Shown here in pieces: positions 16,200 through 25,749 of a stretch of 64,000 bases of DNA (position 1 is its first letter; each line of letters begins with the position of its first letter). This stretch comes from Streptomyces sp. ATexAB-D23 (GTDB lineage Bacteria; Actinomycetota; Actinomycetes; Streptomycetales; Streptomycetaceae): the NCBI RefSeq assembly GCF_000373645.1, contig NZ_KB892014.1:1-64000 (forward strand), written 5' to 3'. The notes beneath the pieces are model-generated. The model was not told the origin of the DNA. It worked only from the letters and a program-made list of their open reading frames with translations, and ran no database searches. Made by a program: the position numbers and the translations under genes.

Positions 16200-19100
16200 G
16201 TGGCGGACGCACAGGAGACGGGGCGCGGACAGCGGGGCGGCTGGGCGCGGAGACTGAGCGGCTATGCCTGGCGCTACCGGCGCAACGTCCTGCTGGCGCT
16301 CGGCTCGTCACTCGGCGGGATGGCCGTCATGGCCCTCGTCCCGCTCGTCACCAAGGTGATCATCGACGACGTGGTCGTCGGACACACCCGCTCCCTGGCC
16401 GTCTGGACCGGCCTGCTGATCGCGGCGGCCGCCCTCGTCTACGCCTTCACCTACGTCCGCCGCTACTACGGCGGCCGGCTCGCCCTCGACGTCCAGCACG
16501 ACCTGCGGACCGGCATGTACGGGACGATCAGCCGGCTCGACGGCAGACGGCAGGACGAACTGTCCACCGGGCAGGTCGTCGGACGCGCCACCAGCGACCT
16601 CCAGCTGATCCAGAGCCTGCTCTTCATGCTCCCGATGACCATCGGGAACGTTCTGCTCTTCCTGATCTCCCTGGTCATCATGGCGTGGCTGTCCCCGCTG
16701 CTGACCCTCGTCGCCGTGGCCGTCGCCCCCGCCCTCTGGTACATCGCCCGCCGCTCCCGCACCCGCCTCTTCCCCGCCACCTGGTACGCCCAGTCGCAGG
16801 CCGCCGCCGTCGCCGGGGTCGTGGACGGGGCCGTCTCCGGCGTCCGTGTCGTCAAGGGCTTCGGGCAGGAGGACCAGGAGACCGGCAAGCTGCGCGAGGT
16901 CGGGCGCAAGCTGTTCGCCGGCCGGATGCGCACCATCCGGCTCAACTCGCGCTACACCCCCGCCCTCCAGGCCGTCCCCGCGCTCGGCCAGGTCGCGATG
17001 CTCGCCCTCGGCGGCTGGCTCGCCACCCGGGGCGAGATCACCCTCGGCACGTTCGTCGCGTTCTCCACGTACCTCGCCCAGCTCGTCGGCCCGGTCCGGA
17101 TGCTCGCCATGGTCCTCACCGTCGGCCAGCAGGCCCGCGCCGGCGTGGAACGCGTACTCGAACTCATCGACACCGAGCCCACCCTGAAGGACGGCACCAG
17201 GGAACTGCCCGCCGACGCCCCGGCGAGCGTCGAGTTCGAGGACGTGCGCTTCGGGTACGCCACGCCGAGCTCCGCCCCCGCCGGTGACGAGGACCTCGGC
17301 GGCGCAGCCGGGACGCGGCGCCCGGTCCTCGACGGCTTCTCGCTGACCGTCGAACCCGGCGAGACCGTCGCCGTCGTCGGCGCCTCCGGCAGCGGCAAGT
17401 CCACCGTCTCTCTGCTGCTGCCCCGCTTCTACGACGTCTCGCACGGCGCGGTCCTCGTCGGCGGCCACGACGTGCGCGAACTGACCCTCGACTCGCTGCG
17501 GGCCGCCATCGGACTCGTCCCCGAGGACAGCTTCCTGTTCTCCGACACCGTCCGCGCCAACATCGCCTACGGCCTTCCCGGCGCCACCGACGAGCAGATC
17601 GAACAGGCCGCACGCTCCGCCCAGGCCCACCGCTTCATCGCCGAGCTGCCGAACGGGTACGACACCAAGGTCGGCGAGCACGGACTCACCCTCTCCGGCG
17701 GCCAGCGCCAGCGCGTCGCGCTCGCCCGCGCCATCCTCACCGACCCCCGCCTGCTCATCCTGGACGACGCCACCTCCGCCGTGGACGCCCGCGTCGAGCA
17801 CGAGATCCACGAAGCGCTGCGCCAGGTGATGGCGGGCCGCACCACCCTGCTCATCGCCCACCGCCGCTCCACCCTGAACCTCGCCGACCGGATCGCCGTC
17901 CTGGACAACGGCCGCCTCGCCGACCTCGGCACCCACGAGGAACTGGAGCGCCGCTGCGCGCTCTACCGGCGCCTGCTCACCGACCCGGACGAGCTCGGCA
18001 CCACCTCACCCGGGCACCGGCCCGTCGCCGCCCCCGAGGACCCCGAGCAGGAGCGCGCCCTCCTGGAGGAGATCGACGCCGAGTTCGACGCCGGGCGCGG
18101 CATCACCCCCGAACTGTGGATCCGTACGGGGGAGGAACGCAGCACCGACGCGGCCGGCATGCCCGCGACGCCCGAACTGCTCGCCCAGGTCGACGCCCTG
18201 CCCCCGGCGGACGACACCCCGGAGGTCGACGAGGCCCGTGCCGTCCGCGCCGAGGACTCCTACGGGCTGCGCAGGCTGCTGCGCGGCTTCGGGCTGCCGC
18301 TGCTGGTGAGCCTCGGTCTGGTGGCCGTGGACGCCGGGGCGGGGCTGCTGCTCCCCGTGCTGATCAGGAACGGCATCGACGACGGGGTCACCAAGCTGGC
18401 CCTGGGCGCGGTCTGGGCGGCGTCCGCCGTCGCCCTCGGCGTCGTCCTCGTGCAGTGGGCGGCCCAGATCGGCGAGACCCGGATGACCGGCCGCACCGGC
18501 GAGCGGGTGCTCTACGCGCTGCGGCTGAAGATCTTCGCGCAGCTCCAGCGCCTCGGCCTGGACTACTACGAGCGCGAACTGACCGGCCGCATCATGACCC
18601 GGATGACGACGGACGTGGACGCGCTGTCCACGTTCCTCCAGACCGGCCTGGTCACCGCCTTCGTCTCCGTCGTCACCTTCCTCGGCATCATGGTCGCGCT
18701 GCTGGTCCTCGATGTGGAACTGGCCCTGGTCGTCTTCGCGACCCTGCCGCTCCTCGTCGTCGGGACCGTCTTCTTCCGCCGCAAGAGCGTCAAGGCGTAC
18801 GAACTGGCCCGGGAACGGATCGGCGTCGTCAACGCCGACCTCCAGGAGTCGGTCGCCGGGCTCAGGATCGTGCAGGCGTTCCGGCGCGAGCGGGACGGAG
18901 CCGACCGCTTCGTCGCGCGCAGCGACGAATACCGCCGGGCCAGGGTCCGGGGGCAGTGGCTGATCTCGGTGTACTTCCCGTTCGTCCAGCTGCTGTCGTC
19001 GGTGGCGGCGGCGGCCGTGCTGATCGTCGGCGCGGGCCGGGTCGACAACGGCACGCTCACGACCGGCGCGCTGGTCGCCTACCTGCTCTACATCGACCTG

Positions 19101-19988
19101 TTCTTCGCGCCCGTCCAGCAGCTCTCCCAGGTCTTCGACGGCTACCAGCAGGCCGCCGTCTCCCTCGGCCGCATCCAGGAACTCCTCCAGGAACCGGCGT
19201 CCACCGCCGACCGGGGCGAGGCGCGCGAGGTGGAGTCGCTCAGCGGCGAGATCGCCTTCGAGGACGTGTCGTTCGCGTACGGCGGCGAGGAGGCCGCGCT
19301 CAGCGGCGTCGACCTGCGCATCCCGGCCGGGCAGACCGTCGCGTTCGTCGGCGAGACCGGGGCCGGGAAGTCGACCCTGGTCAAGCTCGTCGCCCGGTTC
19401 TACGACCCCACGGGCGGCCGGATCACGGCGGACGGCACCGACCTGCGCGAACTCGACCGCACCGCGTACCGCCACCGGCTCGGCGTCGTACCGCAGGAGG
19501 CGTACCTCTTCTCCGGGACGGTCCGGGACGCCATCGCCTACGGGCGGCCGGAGGCCACCGACACGGAGGTGGAGGCGGCCGCCAGGGCGGTCGGCGCGCA
19601 CGACATGATCGCGACGCTGGACGGCGGCTACCTCCACGAGGTCGCCGAGCGCGGCCGCAACCTCTCGGCCGGGCAGCGCCAGCTGATCGCGCTGGCCCGC
19701 GCCGAACTGGTCGACCCCGACATCCTGCTGCTGGACGAGGCCACCGCGTCCCTCGACCTCGCCAGCGAGGCCCAGGTCAACCGGGCCACCGACCGGCTCG
19801 CGGGGCGGCGCACCACCCTCGTCGTCGCCCACCGCCTGACCACGGCCGCGCGCGCCGACCGGGTCGTGGTGATGGACCACGGCCGGGTCGTGGAGGACGG
19901 CACGCACGACGAACTCCTCGCCCTGGACGGGCACTACGCGGTGCTGTGGCGCACCTTCATAGGGGAGGACGAGCCGGCGGGCGTGTGA
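16200..19988 (+). CDS. Fused ABC exporter (TMD-NBD-TMD-NBD)
   Basis: 1262 residues from GTG 16200, preceded by GGGAGG at a good distance; an ATG 63 bases upstream has no such site. Two half-transporters are fused. Half 1 has membrane helices about 30-300 and an NBD with Walker A GASGSGKST (near 394), signature LSGGQRQR and Walker B ILDDATSAVD. Half 2 has helices about 690-980 and an NBD with GETGAGKST (near 1050), LSAGQRQL and LLLDEATASLD. The catalytic Glu is Asp in NBD1 but present in NBD2, the asymmetry of heterodimeric exporters. A charged linker lies at about 600-680. It is a membrane exporter of lipids, peptides or drugs with unknown substrate. No operon partner is seen. Confidence 0.93.
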   Translation: MADAQETGRGQRGGWARRLSGYAWRYRRNVLLALGSSLGGMAVMALVPLVTKVIIDDVVVGHTRSLAVWTGLLIAAAALVYAFTYVRRYYGGRLALDVQHDLRTGMYGTISRLDGRRQDELSTGQVVGRATSDLQLIQSLLFMLPMTIGNVLLFLISLVIMAWLSPLLTLVAVAVAPALWYIARRSRTRLFPATWYAQSQAAAVAGVVDGAVSGVRVVKGFGQEDQETGKLREVGRKLFAGRMRTIRLNSRYTPALQAVPALGQVAMLALGGWLATRGEITLGTFVAFSTYLAQLVGPVRMLAMVLTVGQQARAGVERVLELIDTEPTLKDGTRELPADAPASVEFEDVRFGYATPSSAPAGDEDLGGAAGTRRPVLDGFSLTVEPGETVAVVGASGSGKSTVSLLLPRFYDVSHGAVLVGGHDVRELTLDSLRAAIGLVPEDSFLFSDTVRANIAYGLPGATDEQIEQAARSAQAHRFIAELPNGYDTKVGEHGLTLSGGQRQRVALARAILTDPRLLILDDATSAVDARVEHEIHEALRQVMAGRTTLLIAHRRSTLNLADRIAVLDNGRLADLGTHEELERRCALYRRLLTDPDELGTTSPGHRPVAAPEDPEQERALLEEIDAEFDAGRGITPELWIRTGEERSTDAAGMPATPELLAQVDALPPADDTPEVDEARAVRAEDSYGLRRLLRGFGLPLLVSLGLVAVDAGAGLLLPVLIRNGIDDGVTKLALGAVWAASAVALGVVLVQWAAQIGETRMTGRTGERVLYALRLKIFAQLQRLGLDYYERELTGRIMTRMTTDVDALSTFLQTGLVTAFVSVVTFLGIMVALLVLDVELALVVFATLPLLVVGTVFFRRKSVKAYELARERIGVVNADLQESVAGLRIVQAFRRERDGADRFVARSDEYRRARVRGQWLISVYFPFVQLLSSVAAAAVLIVGAGRVDNGTLTTGALVAYLLYIDLFFAPVQQLSQVFDGYQQAAVSLGRIQELLQEPASTADRGEAREVESLSGEIAFEDVSFAYGGEEAALSGVDLRIPAGQTVAFVGETGAGKSTLVKLVARFYDPTGGRITADGTDLRELDRTAYRHRLGVVPQEAYLFSGTVRDAIAYGRPEATDTEVEAAARAVGAHDMIATLDGGYLHEVAERGRNLSAGQRQLIALARAELVDPDILLLDEATASLDLASEAQVNRATDRLAGRRTTLVVAHRLTTAARADRVVVMDHGRVVEDGTHDELLALDGHYAVLWRTFIGEDEPAGV

Positions 19989-20017
19989 ACCGCCGGGGCT
20001 CCACTCGCGGATACGGC

Positions 20018-20515
20018 CTACTCGCGGATGGCGGAGACCTTCCCGGTCGCCAGGTCCGAGCGCACGTTCAGGTAGGTGTAGGTGGGGTTCTCCGGGGAGC
20101 CCCAGGTGAGGCGGACCGTGGACCAGGTGTGTCCGGCGCCGCTGTCGCCCGAGGTGACCCGGTAGGCGGCCGGGACGTCCTGGGCGCGCAGGACGCCGTC
20201 GGCGTGGTTGGCCGCCTCCCAGTCGGCGAGCCTGGAGCGCAGCGCCGGCGTGAGGTAGAAGCTCCGCAGCGCGGTGGCGAGGGAGCCGCCGTCCTCGGCG
20301 GACACGGCGTCGATGTAGGCCCCGTAGAAGTGGTCGACGAGCCGGGAGTCCTGGGTGGCGGCCTCGTCGCCGGCCGGCGCCGCCGCGGTCGTCCCGCGCG
20401 GGGTGGCCGCGGCTGCCGGTACGGCGACGGCGGCGGCCAGGAGCGCGGAGGCGAGCAGCGTACGGCCGACGGCACGCCGGGCGCGGGGGCGCCGGGCGGA
20501 GCTGGTGCGGGTCAT
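20018..20515 (-). CDS. Hypothetical secreted protein
   Basis: 165 residues from ATG 20515 with AGGAA upstream. An Arg-rich N-region (RRPRARRAVGRTLLASALL) leads into a signal peptide ending around PAAAA (about residue 36). The mature part has DSRLVDHFYGAYIDAVS and ends YTYLNVRSDLATGKVSAIRE, resembling small secreted actinobacterial proteins of unknown function with an NTF2-like feel. It converges with the ABC exporter with a 29-bp gap and is divergent from the next gene. Confidence 0.75.
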   Translation of the reverse strand: MTRTSSARRPRARRAVGRTLLASALLAAAVAVPAAAATPRGTTAAAPAGDEAATQDSRLVDHFYGAYIDAVSAEDGGSLATALRSFYLTPALRSRLADWEAANHADGVLRAQDVPAAYRVTSGDSGAGHTWSTVRLTWGSPENPTYTYLNVRSDLATGKVSAIRE

Positions 20516-20639
20516 GGCGGTTCCTGCCTTTCGTGACGGTCTGTCCTGTCCGGCTCCATGGTGGGGCGCTGCGGCCGCCGGGGAGACCGAGCGCGCCGGG
20601 TGCAACCTCCGGATGGCGTCCCGCGTCGTAGGCAGGTAC

Positions 20640-20651
20640 ACGCATATGCGT
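20640..20651. promoter_or_regulatory. Perfect 12-bp palindrome between divergent secreted-protein genes
   Basis: ACGCATATGCGT lies 125 bp ahead of the leftward gene and 50 bp ahead of the rightward one. It could be an operator; no regulator is evident. Confidence 0.25.
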
Positions 20652-20700
20652 CCAGGTGTCGGGTAGGGGCGCGAATGTTCGATGAAGCTATGGGGCTGCT

Positions 20701-21117
20701 GTGACCAGAGGGACCGAAGGACATGCCCGGGGCGTGCGGCGCGGGGTGTGCCGCCGCCTTGTGGTTCTCTCCCTGGCGACCGCCTTCGCACTGGTGATCG
20801 GCGGGGCGGTCGCGGACAGCGCGGATGCCGCCTCGGTCTGCGCGGGACGGCCCCGTAAGACGGTGAAGTTCGCGACGGGGGAGCTGCGGGTCTACAAGTC
20901 GCGCGCCTACGCCTGCGCCACCGCCGTCGCCGCGAAGCCCGGCAAGCGCCGCTCCATGTCCGTGACGATCCAGCCGCGCGGCGGCCACCCCGTCACCGAC
21001 AGCGGCAGCTTCACGCAGCTGGCGGGCCCGGTGACCGTCCACGCGCTGAACCGGTGCGTGCGGGTCTCCGGGAAGATCGCCGGGAAGAGCGCGCGCACGA
21101 GCTGGATCCTGTGCTGA
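20701..21117 (+). CDS. Small secreted protein, unknown function
   Basis: 138 residues from GTG 20701. A twin-Arg-containing N-region is followed by a hydrophobic stretch (LVVLSLATAFALVIGGAVA) and a likely cleavage site near ADAA (about 43). The mature protein of about 95 residues has four Cys (in ASVCAGR, YACAT, NRCVR and the final WILC), which could form two disulfides. No family is recognised. The ribosome site is weak, and later in-frame GTG codons inside the signal region are possible starts. Confidence 0.65.
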   Translation: MTRGTEGHARGVRRGVCRRLVVLSLATAFALVIGGAVADSADAASVCAGRPRKTVKFATGELRVYKSRAYACATAVAAKPGKRRSMSVTIQPRGGHPVTDSGSFTQLAGPVTVHALNRCVRVSGKIAGKSARTSWILC

Positions 21118-21220
21118 CCGGGTGACATGTTCCGGGCCCCGGCAACGGGGTCTGGTGCCCCCGGGGTCGCCCCGCTAGGTTCACGGCGTCAATGGTGATC
21201 TCAGGGGAGGACGTGCATGC

Positions 21221-22696
21221 ATGCGTAAGGCGCTCAGAGGAATCCTGTCGCTCGCGGTGCTCATCGGCACGGTGAGCGCGACGGGTGCCTCGGCCGGGGC
21301 GGCCACCGCCGCCGAGCCGGCCGCGCTCCGTACCGCCGCCGGTGACAGCGGGGCGGGCACGGACATCAAGGACCGCATCCTGGCCATCCCGGGCATGAGT
21401 CTCATCGAGGAGAAGCCCTACGCGGGTTACCGCTACTTCGTCCTCGACTACACGCAGCCGGTCGACCACCGCCACCCGTCCAAGGGCACGTTCCAGCAGC
21501 GCGTCACCCTGCTGCACAAGGACACCTCCCGCCCCACGGTCTTCTACACGGGCGGCTACAACGTCTCCACCAGCCCCAGCCGTTCGGAGCCGACGCGGAT
21601 CGTGGACGGCAACCAGGTCTCCCTGGAGTACCGTTTCTTCACCCCCTCGCGCCCCTCGCCCGCCGACTGGTCCAAGCTCGACATCCGGCAGGCCGCCGAC
21701 GACCAGCACCGGGTCTTCACCGCGCTGAAGCGGATCTACTCCAAGAACTGGCTGACCACCGGCGGCTCCAAGGGCGGCATGACCGCCACCTACTACGAGC
21801 GCTTCCACCCGAAGGACATGGACGGCGTCGTCGCCTATGTCGCGCCCAACGACGTCGTCAACAACGAGGACTCGGCCTATGACCGGTTCTTCGCGAACGT
21901 CGGCACCAAGGAGTGCCGCGACAAGCTGAACGGAGTGCAGCGCGAGGCGCTGATCCGCCGCGCGCCGCTGGAGGAGAGGTACGCGCGGTACGCGGCCGAC
22001 AACGGCTACACCTTCGACACGGTCGGCACCCTCGACAAGGCGTACGAGGCCGTCGTCATGGACTACATCTGGGCGTTCTGGCAGTACAGCCTGCTCGCCG
22101 ACTGCGACGCGATCCCGGCCGACGCCGAGCACGCGAGCGACCAGGCGATCTGGGACTCCGTCGACTCGATCTCGGGATTCTCCGCCTACGCCGACCAGGG
22201 CCTGGCCAACTACACGCCGTACTACTACCAGGCGGGCACCCAGCTCGGCTCGCCCGACATCAAGCAGCCCTGGCTCGGCAGTCTGAGCCGCTACGGCTAC
22301 CAGCCGCCGCGCACCTTCGTGCCCCGCTCCATCCCGATGAGGTTCCAGCCCCAGGTGATGCGCGACATCGACACCTGGGTCAGGCACCACGCCACCCACA
22401 TGATGTACGTCTACGGCGAGAACGACCCGTGGGGCGCGGAGCGCTTCCGGCTCGGGGCGGGCGCCCGTGACAGCTACGTCTTCACCGTGCCCGGCGGGAA
22501 CCACGGCTCGAACGTCGCCGGTCTGGTCCCCTCCGAGAACGCCACGGCCACCGCGGCGATCCTGCGCTGGGCGGGCGTCGCCCCGGCCGCCGTCCAGCAG
22601 GACGAGTCGAAGGCGAAGCCCCTCGCGAAGTTCGACGCGCGGCTCGACAACAAGGAGCTGACGACCGACCACCGCCTCGGCGTCAGGCGCCCGTAG
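21221..22696 (+). CDS. Secreted S37 tripeptidyl aminopeptidase
   Basis: 491 residues with signal peptide (LSLAVLIGTVSATGASAGAATA). The Peptidase_S37 fold is recognised by VFYTGGYNVS, WLTTGGSKGGMTATYY (catalytic Ser near 183), MYVYGENDPWGAERF (Asp near 401) and VPGGNHGSN (His near 427). Family members such as the S. mobaraensis and S. lividans enzymes release N-terminal tri- or tetrapeptides from proteins and proenzymes outside the cell. GGGGAGG lies 10 bases upstream of the ATG. It ends against a perfect hairpin shared with the convergent GH3 gene. Confidence 0.92.
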   Translation: MRKALRGILSLAVLIGTVSATGASAGAATAAEPAALRTAAGDSGAGTDIKDRILAIPGMSLIEEKPYAGYRYFVLDYTQPVDHRHPSKGTFQQRVTLLHKDTSRPTVFYTGGYNVSTSPSRSEPTRIVDGNQVSLEYRFFTPSRPSPADWSKLDIRQAADDQHRVFTALKRIYSKNWLTTGGSKGGMTATYYERFHPKDMDGVVAYVAPNDVVNNEDSAYDRFFANVGTKECRDKLNGVQREALIRRAPLEERYARYAADNGYTFDTVGTLDKAYEAVVMDYIWAFWQYSLLADCDAIPADAEHASDQAIWDSVDSISGFSAYADQGLANYTPYYYQAGTQLGSPDIKQPWLGSLSRYGYQPPRTFVPRSIPMRFQPQVMRDIDTWVRHHATHMMYVYGENDPWGAERFRLGAGARDSYVFTVPGGNHGSNVAGLVPSENATATAAILRWAGVAPAAVQQDESKAKPLAKFDARLDNKELTTDHRLGVRRP

Positions 22697-22703
22697 CGCC
22701 CTC

Positions 22704-22741
22704 CCGCCCCGGCGGCCGTCGTCGTACGGCCGCCGGGGCGG
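22704..22741. terminator. Bidirectional hairpin terminator
   Basis: A perfect 16-bp stem (starting CCGCCCCGGCGGCCGT) with a 6-base CGTCGT loop, between the convergent stops at 22696 and 22749. No T-run, as usual for Streptomyces. Confidence 0.85.
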
Positions 22742-22748
22742 GGACGCA

Positions 22749-24599
22749 TCAGTACTTCAGCCCGTAGCCCACCGGGTACAGCACCTTCGAGGGGTCGTCC
22801 GCGCGCTGCACCGGCACCGGCAGCTTCCCCTCCGGCCGCGCCCGGCCCGCGATCACCCGGGCCGCCGCGCGCAGTTCGACATCGGTCCAGGAGTACGCCG
22901 CCAGGTGCGCCGCGTGCCCGGTCCCGGCCAGCTGGGCGATGTCGTACGGGTTGCGGATGGCCAGCGTGATCACCGGCACGCCCGTCGCGGCCAGCGCGCT
23001 GACCAGCGTCCGCTGCGAGCTGGTCGCCGAGACGTTGTACGTCCCCACGACCACCGCGTCCTTGCCCTGCGCCGCCGCCACCGCCGCGTCGATGTCCGCC
23101 TGGGCGGGCGCGGTGCCGGTGGACAGGGCGGTCGCCCGGTAGCCCAGCTCGTCGAACGCCTCCGCCAGCGTGGTCGTCGGCGGGCCCGTCGTGCCCGAGG
23201 GGGAGGCCGGGTCGGCGCCCACCACCAGCAGGTTCCGGTGCGAGCGGCGCGACAGCGGCAGCAGCCGGCCCTCGTTGGCCAGCAGGGTGGTGGTGTGCTC
23301 GGCGATCCGGCCGGCGGCGGCCAGGTGCGCCCGGGTGCCGACCGTACGGTCCACTCCGCGTCCGGTGACGAACGGCGAGTCGAAGAGCCCCAGCTTCGTC
23401 TTCAGCCGCAGCACGCGCAGGATCGATTCGTCGAGCCGGGCCTCGCTGACCTCGCCGCTCTTGACGGCCTCCAGCAGGGCGTTCCAGGAGACGTCCAGGC
23501 TCGGCGGGTTGAGCAGCTGGTCGACGCCCGCCTGGAGGGCCAGGACCGGCACCCGGTCGTCCCCGTACTTCGTCCGCACGCCCTCCATGCCCAGCGAGTC
23601 GGTGACCACGACGCCGTCGTAGCCCAGCTCCTCGCGCAGGATGCCCGTGAGGATCGGCCGGGACAGCGTCGCCGGGTCCTCGGACGGGTCGAGCGCCGGA
23701 ACCACGATGTGCGCCGTCATGATCGAGTCGATGCCGGCGGCGATGGCGGCCCGGAACGGCGGCGCGTCCAGCTCCGCCCACTGCTCGCGGGTGTGGTTGA
23801 TGACCGGCAGGCCGGTGTGGCTGTCGGTGCTCGTGTCGCCGTGGCCGGGGAAGTGCTTGGCCGTGGAGGCGACCCCGCCGCTCTGGTACCCCTTCACCTG
23901 CGCGGCGACCATACCGGCCACGGACTGCGGGTCCGAGCCGAAGGACCGTACGCCGATGACCGGGTTGGCCGGGTTCACGTTGACGTCCGCGTCCGGCGCG
24001 TAGTTCTGGCGGATCCCGATCGCGGCCAGCTCGGCGCCGGCGATCTGCCCGGCCCTGCGGGCGTCGGAGCGCGAACCGCCCGCGCCCAGCGCCATCGCGC
24101 CCGGCATCAGCGTGGCGGGCTCGCCGACGCGGCAGACGATGCCGTGCTCCTGGTCGGTGGAGATCAGCAGCGGCAGGGAGGTCGGGCCCGCGAGACCGGC
24201 GCGCTGGATGCCGTTGGAGAGGTCGGCGATCTGGTGCGGGTCGCGGGTGTTGTTCGCCCAGGAGAAGTAGATGATGCCGCCCACGTGGTACTTGGCGATC
24301 ATCTCGGCCGCCGTGCGCACCCCGATCTCGGCGAGGTTGGAGTCGATGTCGGCCTGGTCCGGGTCGGTGGCGGAGTGCCCGTAGACCCGCATGACGAAGA
24401 GCTGGCCGACCTTCTCCTCCAGGCTCATCCGGGAGATGAGCCGCTTCAGCCGCCGGGTCGTGGCGGCGGAGGTGTGGCTGCTGTGCGCGGAGCCCTGCGA
24501 GGCGAGGGCCCCGGGGGCTGCCGCCACGCCCGTGGCCGCCGCGACGGCGGTGGCGGCGGTGGCGGTGAGAAGGGTGCGTCTGGAGGTGCGGTGGTGCAC
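22749..24599 (-). CDS. Tat-exported glycoside hydrolase family 3
   Basis: 616 residues from GTG 24599, chosen for AAGGAG six bases upstream. The N-terminus HHRTSRRTLLTATAAT is a twin-arginine signal. The catalytic TIM barrel has the NagZ-type motif AKHFPGHGDTSTDSHTGLP near 245 and the nucleophile Asp in VVTDSLGMEGV near 332, and a C-terminal alpha/beta sandwich follows (LLANEGRLLPLS to the end). It is most like secreted beta-N-acetylglucosaminidases or beta-hexosaminidases acting on chitin, muropeptides or glycans. The first upstream bases of a longer frame overlap a low-GC promoter-like stretch and are not coding. Confidence 0.9.
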   Translation of the reverse strand: MHHRTSRRTLLTATAATAVAAATGVAAAPGALASQGSAHSSHTSAATTRRLKRLISRMSLEEKVGQLFVMRVYGHSATDPDQADIDSNLAEIGVRTAAEMIAKYHVGGIIYFSWANNTRDPHQIADLSNGIQRAGLAGPTSLPLLISTDQEHGIVCRVGEPATLMPGAMALGAGGSRSDARRAGQIAGAELAAIGIRQNYAPDADVNVNPANPVIGVRSFGSDPQSVAGMVAAQVKGYQSGGVASTAKHFPGHGDTSTDSHTGLPVINHTREQWAELDAPPFRAAIAAGIDSIMTAHIVVPALDPSEDPATLSRPILTGILREELGYDGVVVTDSLGMEGVRTKYGDDRVPVLALQAGVDQLLNPPSLDVSWNALLEAVKSGEVSEARLDESILRVLRLKTKLGLFDSPFVTGRGVDRTVGTRAHLAAAGRIAEHTTTLLANEGRLLPLSRRSHRNLLVVGADPASPSGTTGPPTTTLAEAFDELGYRATALSTGTAPAQADIDAAVAAAQGKDAVVVGTYNVSATSSQRTLVSALAATGVPVITLAIRNPYDIAQLAGTGHAAHLAAYSWTDVELRAAARVIAGRARPEGKLPVPVQRADDPSKVLYPVGYGLKY

Positions 24600-24881
24600 G
24601 TGAGCTCCTTCGGCCGTGCTCGGTGACGAGGGGGTGGTGAAAGAAACTTCCAAGGAGCACGGATATCCAGAAAATAACTTCCGGTCAAGAGCGCGGACCG
24701 TTTTCAGCGCGTCCCTGCCTGTCGTCGCCCGTCGCCGCGTACCCCCGCGGCTCGTCCGCCCCAGGCTCACCCCTGCCGCAGCCCCACGCCCGCCCCGTGC
24801 GCCTGGAACGCCGGGACGGCCGCCGTGATCGCGGGCCTGCGAGCCGCCCCCGCCCCCGAACCGGCCCCCGCCCGAAAGGGG

Positions 24882-25667
24882 TTACTGCTTGGGCGCGCCC
24901 AGCCGCAGCAGGTGCGCGCGCCCCGCGTCCAGCAGCCCCGGCAGCTCGGCCGCGTGCGGGTACCAGCGCTTCTCGTACTCCCAGCAGACCCAGTCGTCCG
25001 CGGCCGGGGTGTCCAGGCACGCCCGCAGCGGCAGCACCCCCGCGCCCAGCGCCACCGGAGTGGTGTCCTCGGCCGACACGACGTCCTTCACCTGTACGTA
25101 GCCCAGGTGCGGGGCCAGCACCGCGTGGCTGGCCACCGGCTCCTCGCCCGCCAGCCAGGTGTGCAGGACGTCCCACAGCGCGCCGACGCTCTTGTGCCCC
25201 ACCGTGCCGGCGACCCGGGCCACGTCGGCCCCCGCCCGGTGCGAGTCGTGGGTCTCAAGGAGCACCCGCACGCCCAGATCGGCGGCGTACGGGGCCGCCG
25301 CGCCCAGCCGGCGCGCGGCGACGGCGTCGGCCTGGGCCGGGTCCTGGCCGCCGCCGGGGAAGACCCGGACGTTCGGCGCGCCCAGGTCCCGGGCCAGCTC
25401 GGTCAGCGCGGCCAGCTCGTCCAGGACCGGCTGGTCCTCGCCCTCGGCGGCGACCTTCGCGTACCCCGCCACGGTCAGGATCTCGACCCCGCCGCGCTCG
25501 AACAGGGCGCGCACGGCGGCCCGTTCGGAAGCGGAGAGCCCCAGGTGCACCGGCTCCTCGGGGTGGGCGCGCAGTTCCACCCCCTGGTAGCCGTGCGCGG
25601 CGGCCAGCCGGACGACCTCGGGCATGGGCAGCCCCGGAACCCCGAGGGTGGAGAAAGCGAGCTTCAC
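24882..25667 (-). CDS. Sugar phosphate isomerase/epimerase (AP2-type TIM barrel)
   Basis: 261 residues, xylose-isomerase-like TIM barrel. Starts KLAFSTLGVPGLPMPEVVRLAAAHGYQGVELR and contains VLLETHDSH, VGALWDVLHTW and HLGYVQVKDV, whose Glu, Asp and His residues form the metal site of the family. Start GTG 25667 has GAAGGAA upstream. Members interconvert ketoses or act on 3-keto-sugars and inosose. It lies just downstream of the LacI gene and next to a Gfo/Idh-DUF993-AP2 operon, so it probably works in the same pathway. The substrate is unknown. Confidence 0.85.
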   Translation of the reverse strand: MKLAFSTLGVPGLPMPEVVRLAAAHGYQGVELRAHPEEPVHLGLSASERAAVRALFERGGVEILTVAGYAKVAAEGEDQPVLDELAALTELARDLGAPNVRVFPGGGQDPAQADAVAARRLGAAAPYAADLGVRVLLETHDSHRAGADVARVAGTVGHKSVGALWDVLHTWLAGEEPVASHAVLAPHLGYVQVKDVVSAEDTTPVALGAGVLPLRACLDTPAADDWVCWEYEKRWYPHAAELPGLLDAGRAHLLRLGAPKQ

Positions 25668-25749
25668 GTGCGAGTTCCTTCCGTCGGTGCGTTCCGCCGC
25701 AGCCTACGAGGGGCCGCCGCGCCGTCCGCGTACCCGGCGACCGGTGGTC

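Noticed and set aside
18006..20645. Very long leftward open frame opposite the ABC exporter
   Set aside because: It is the mirror of a well-supported gene; the translation is Gly/Arg/Asp-rich nonsense with no domain, typical of antisense frames in Streptomyces.
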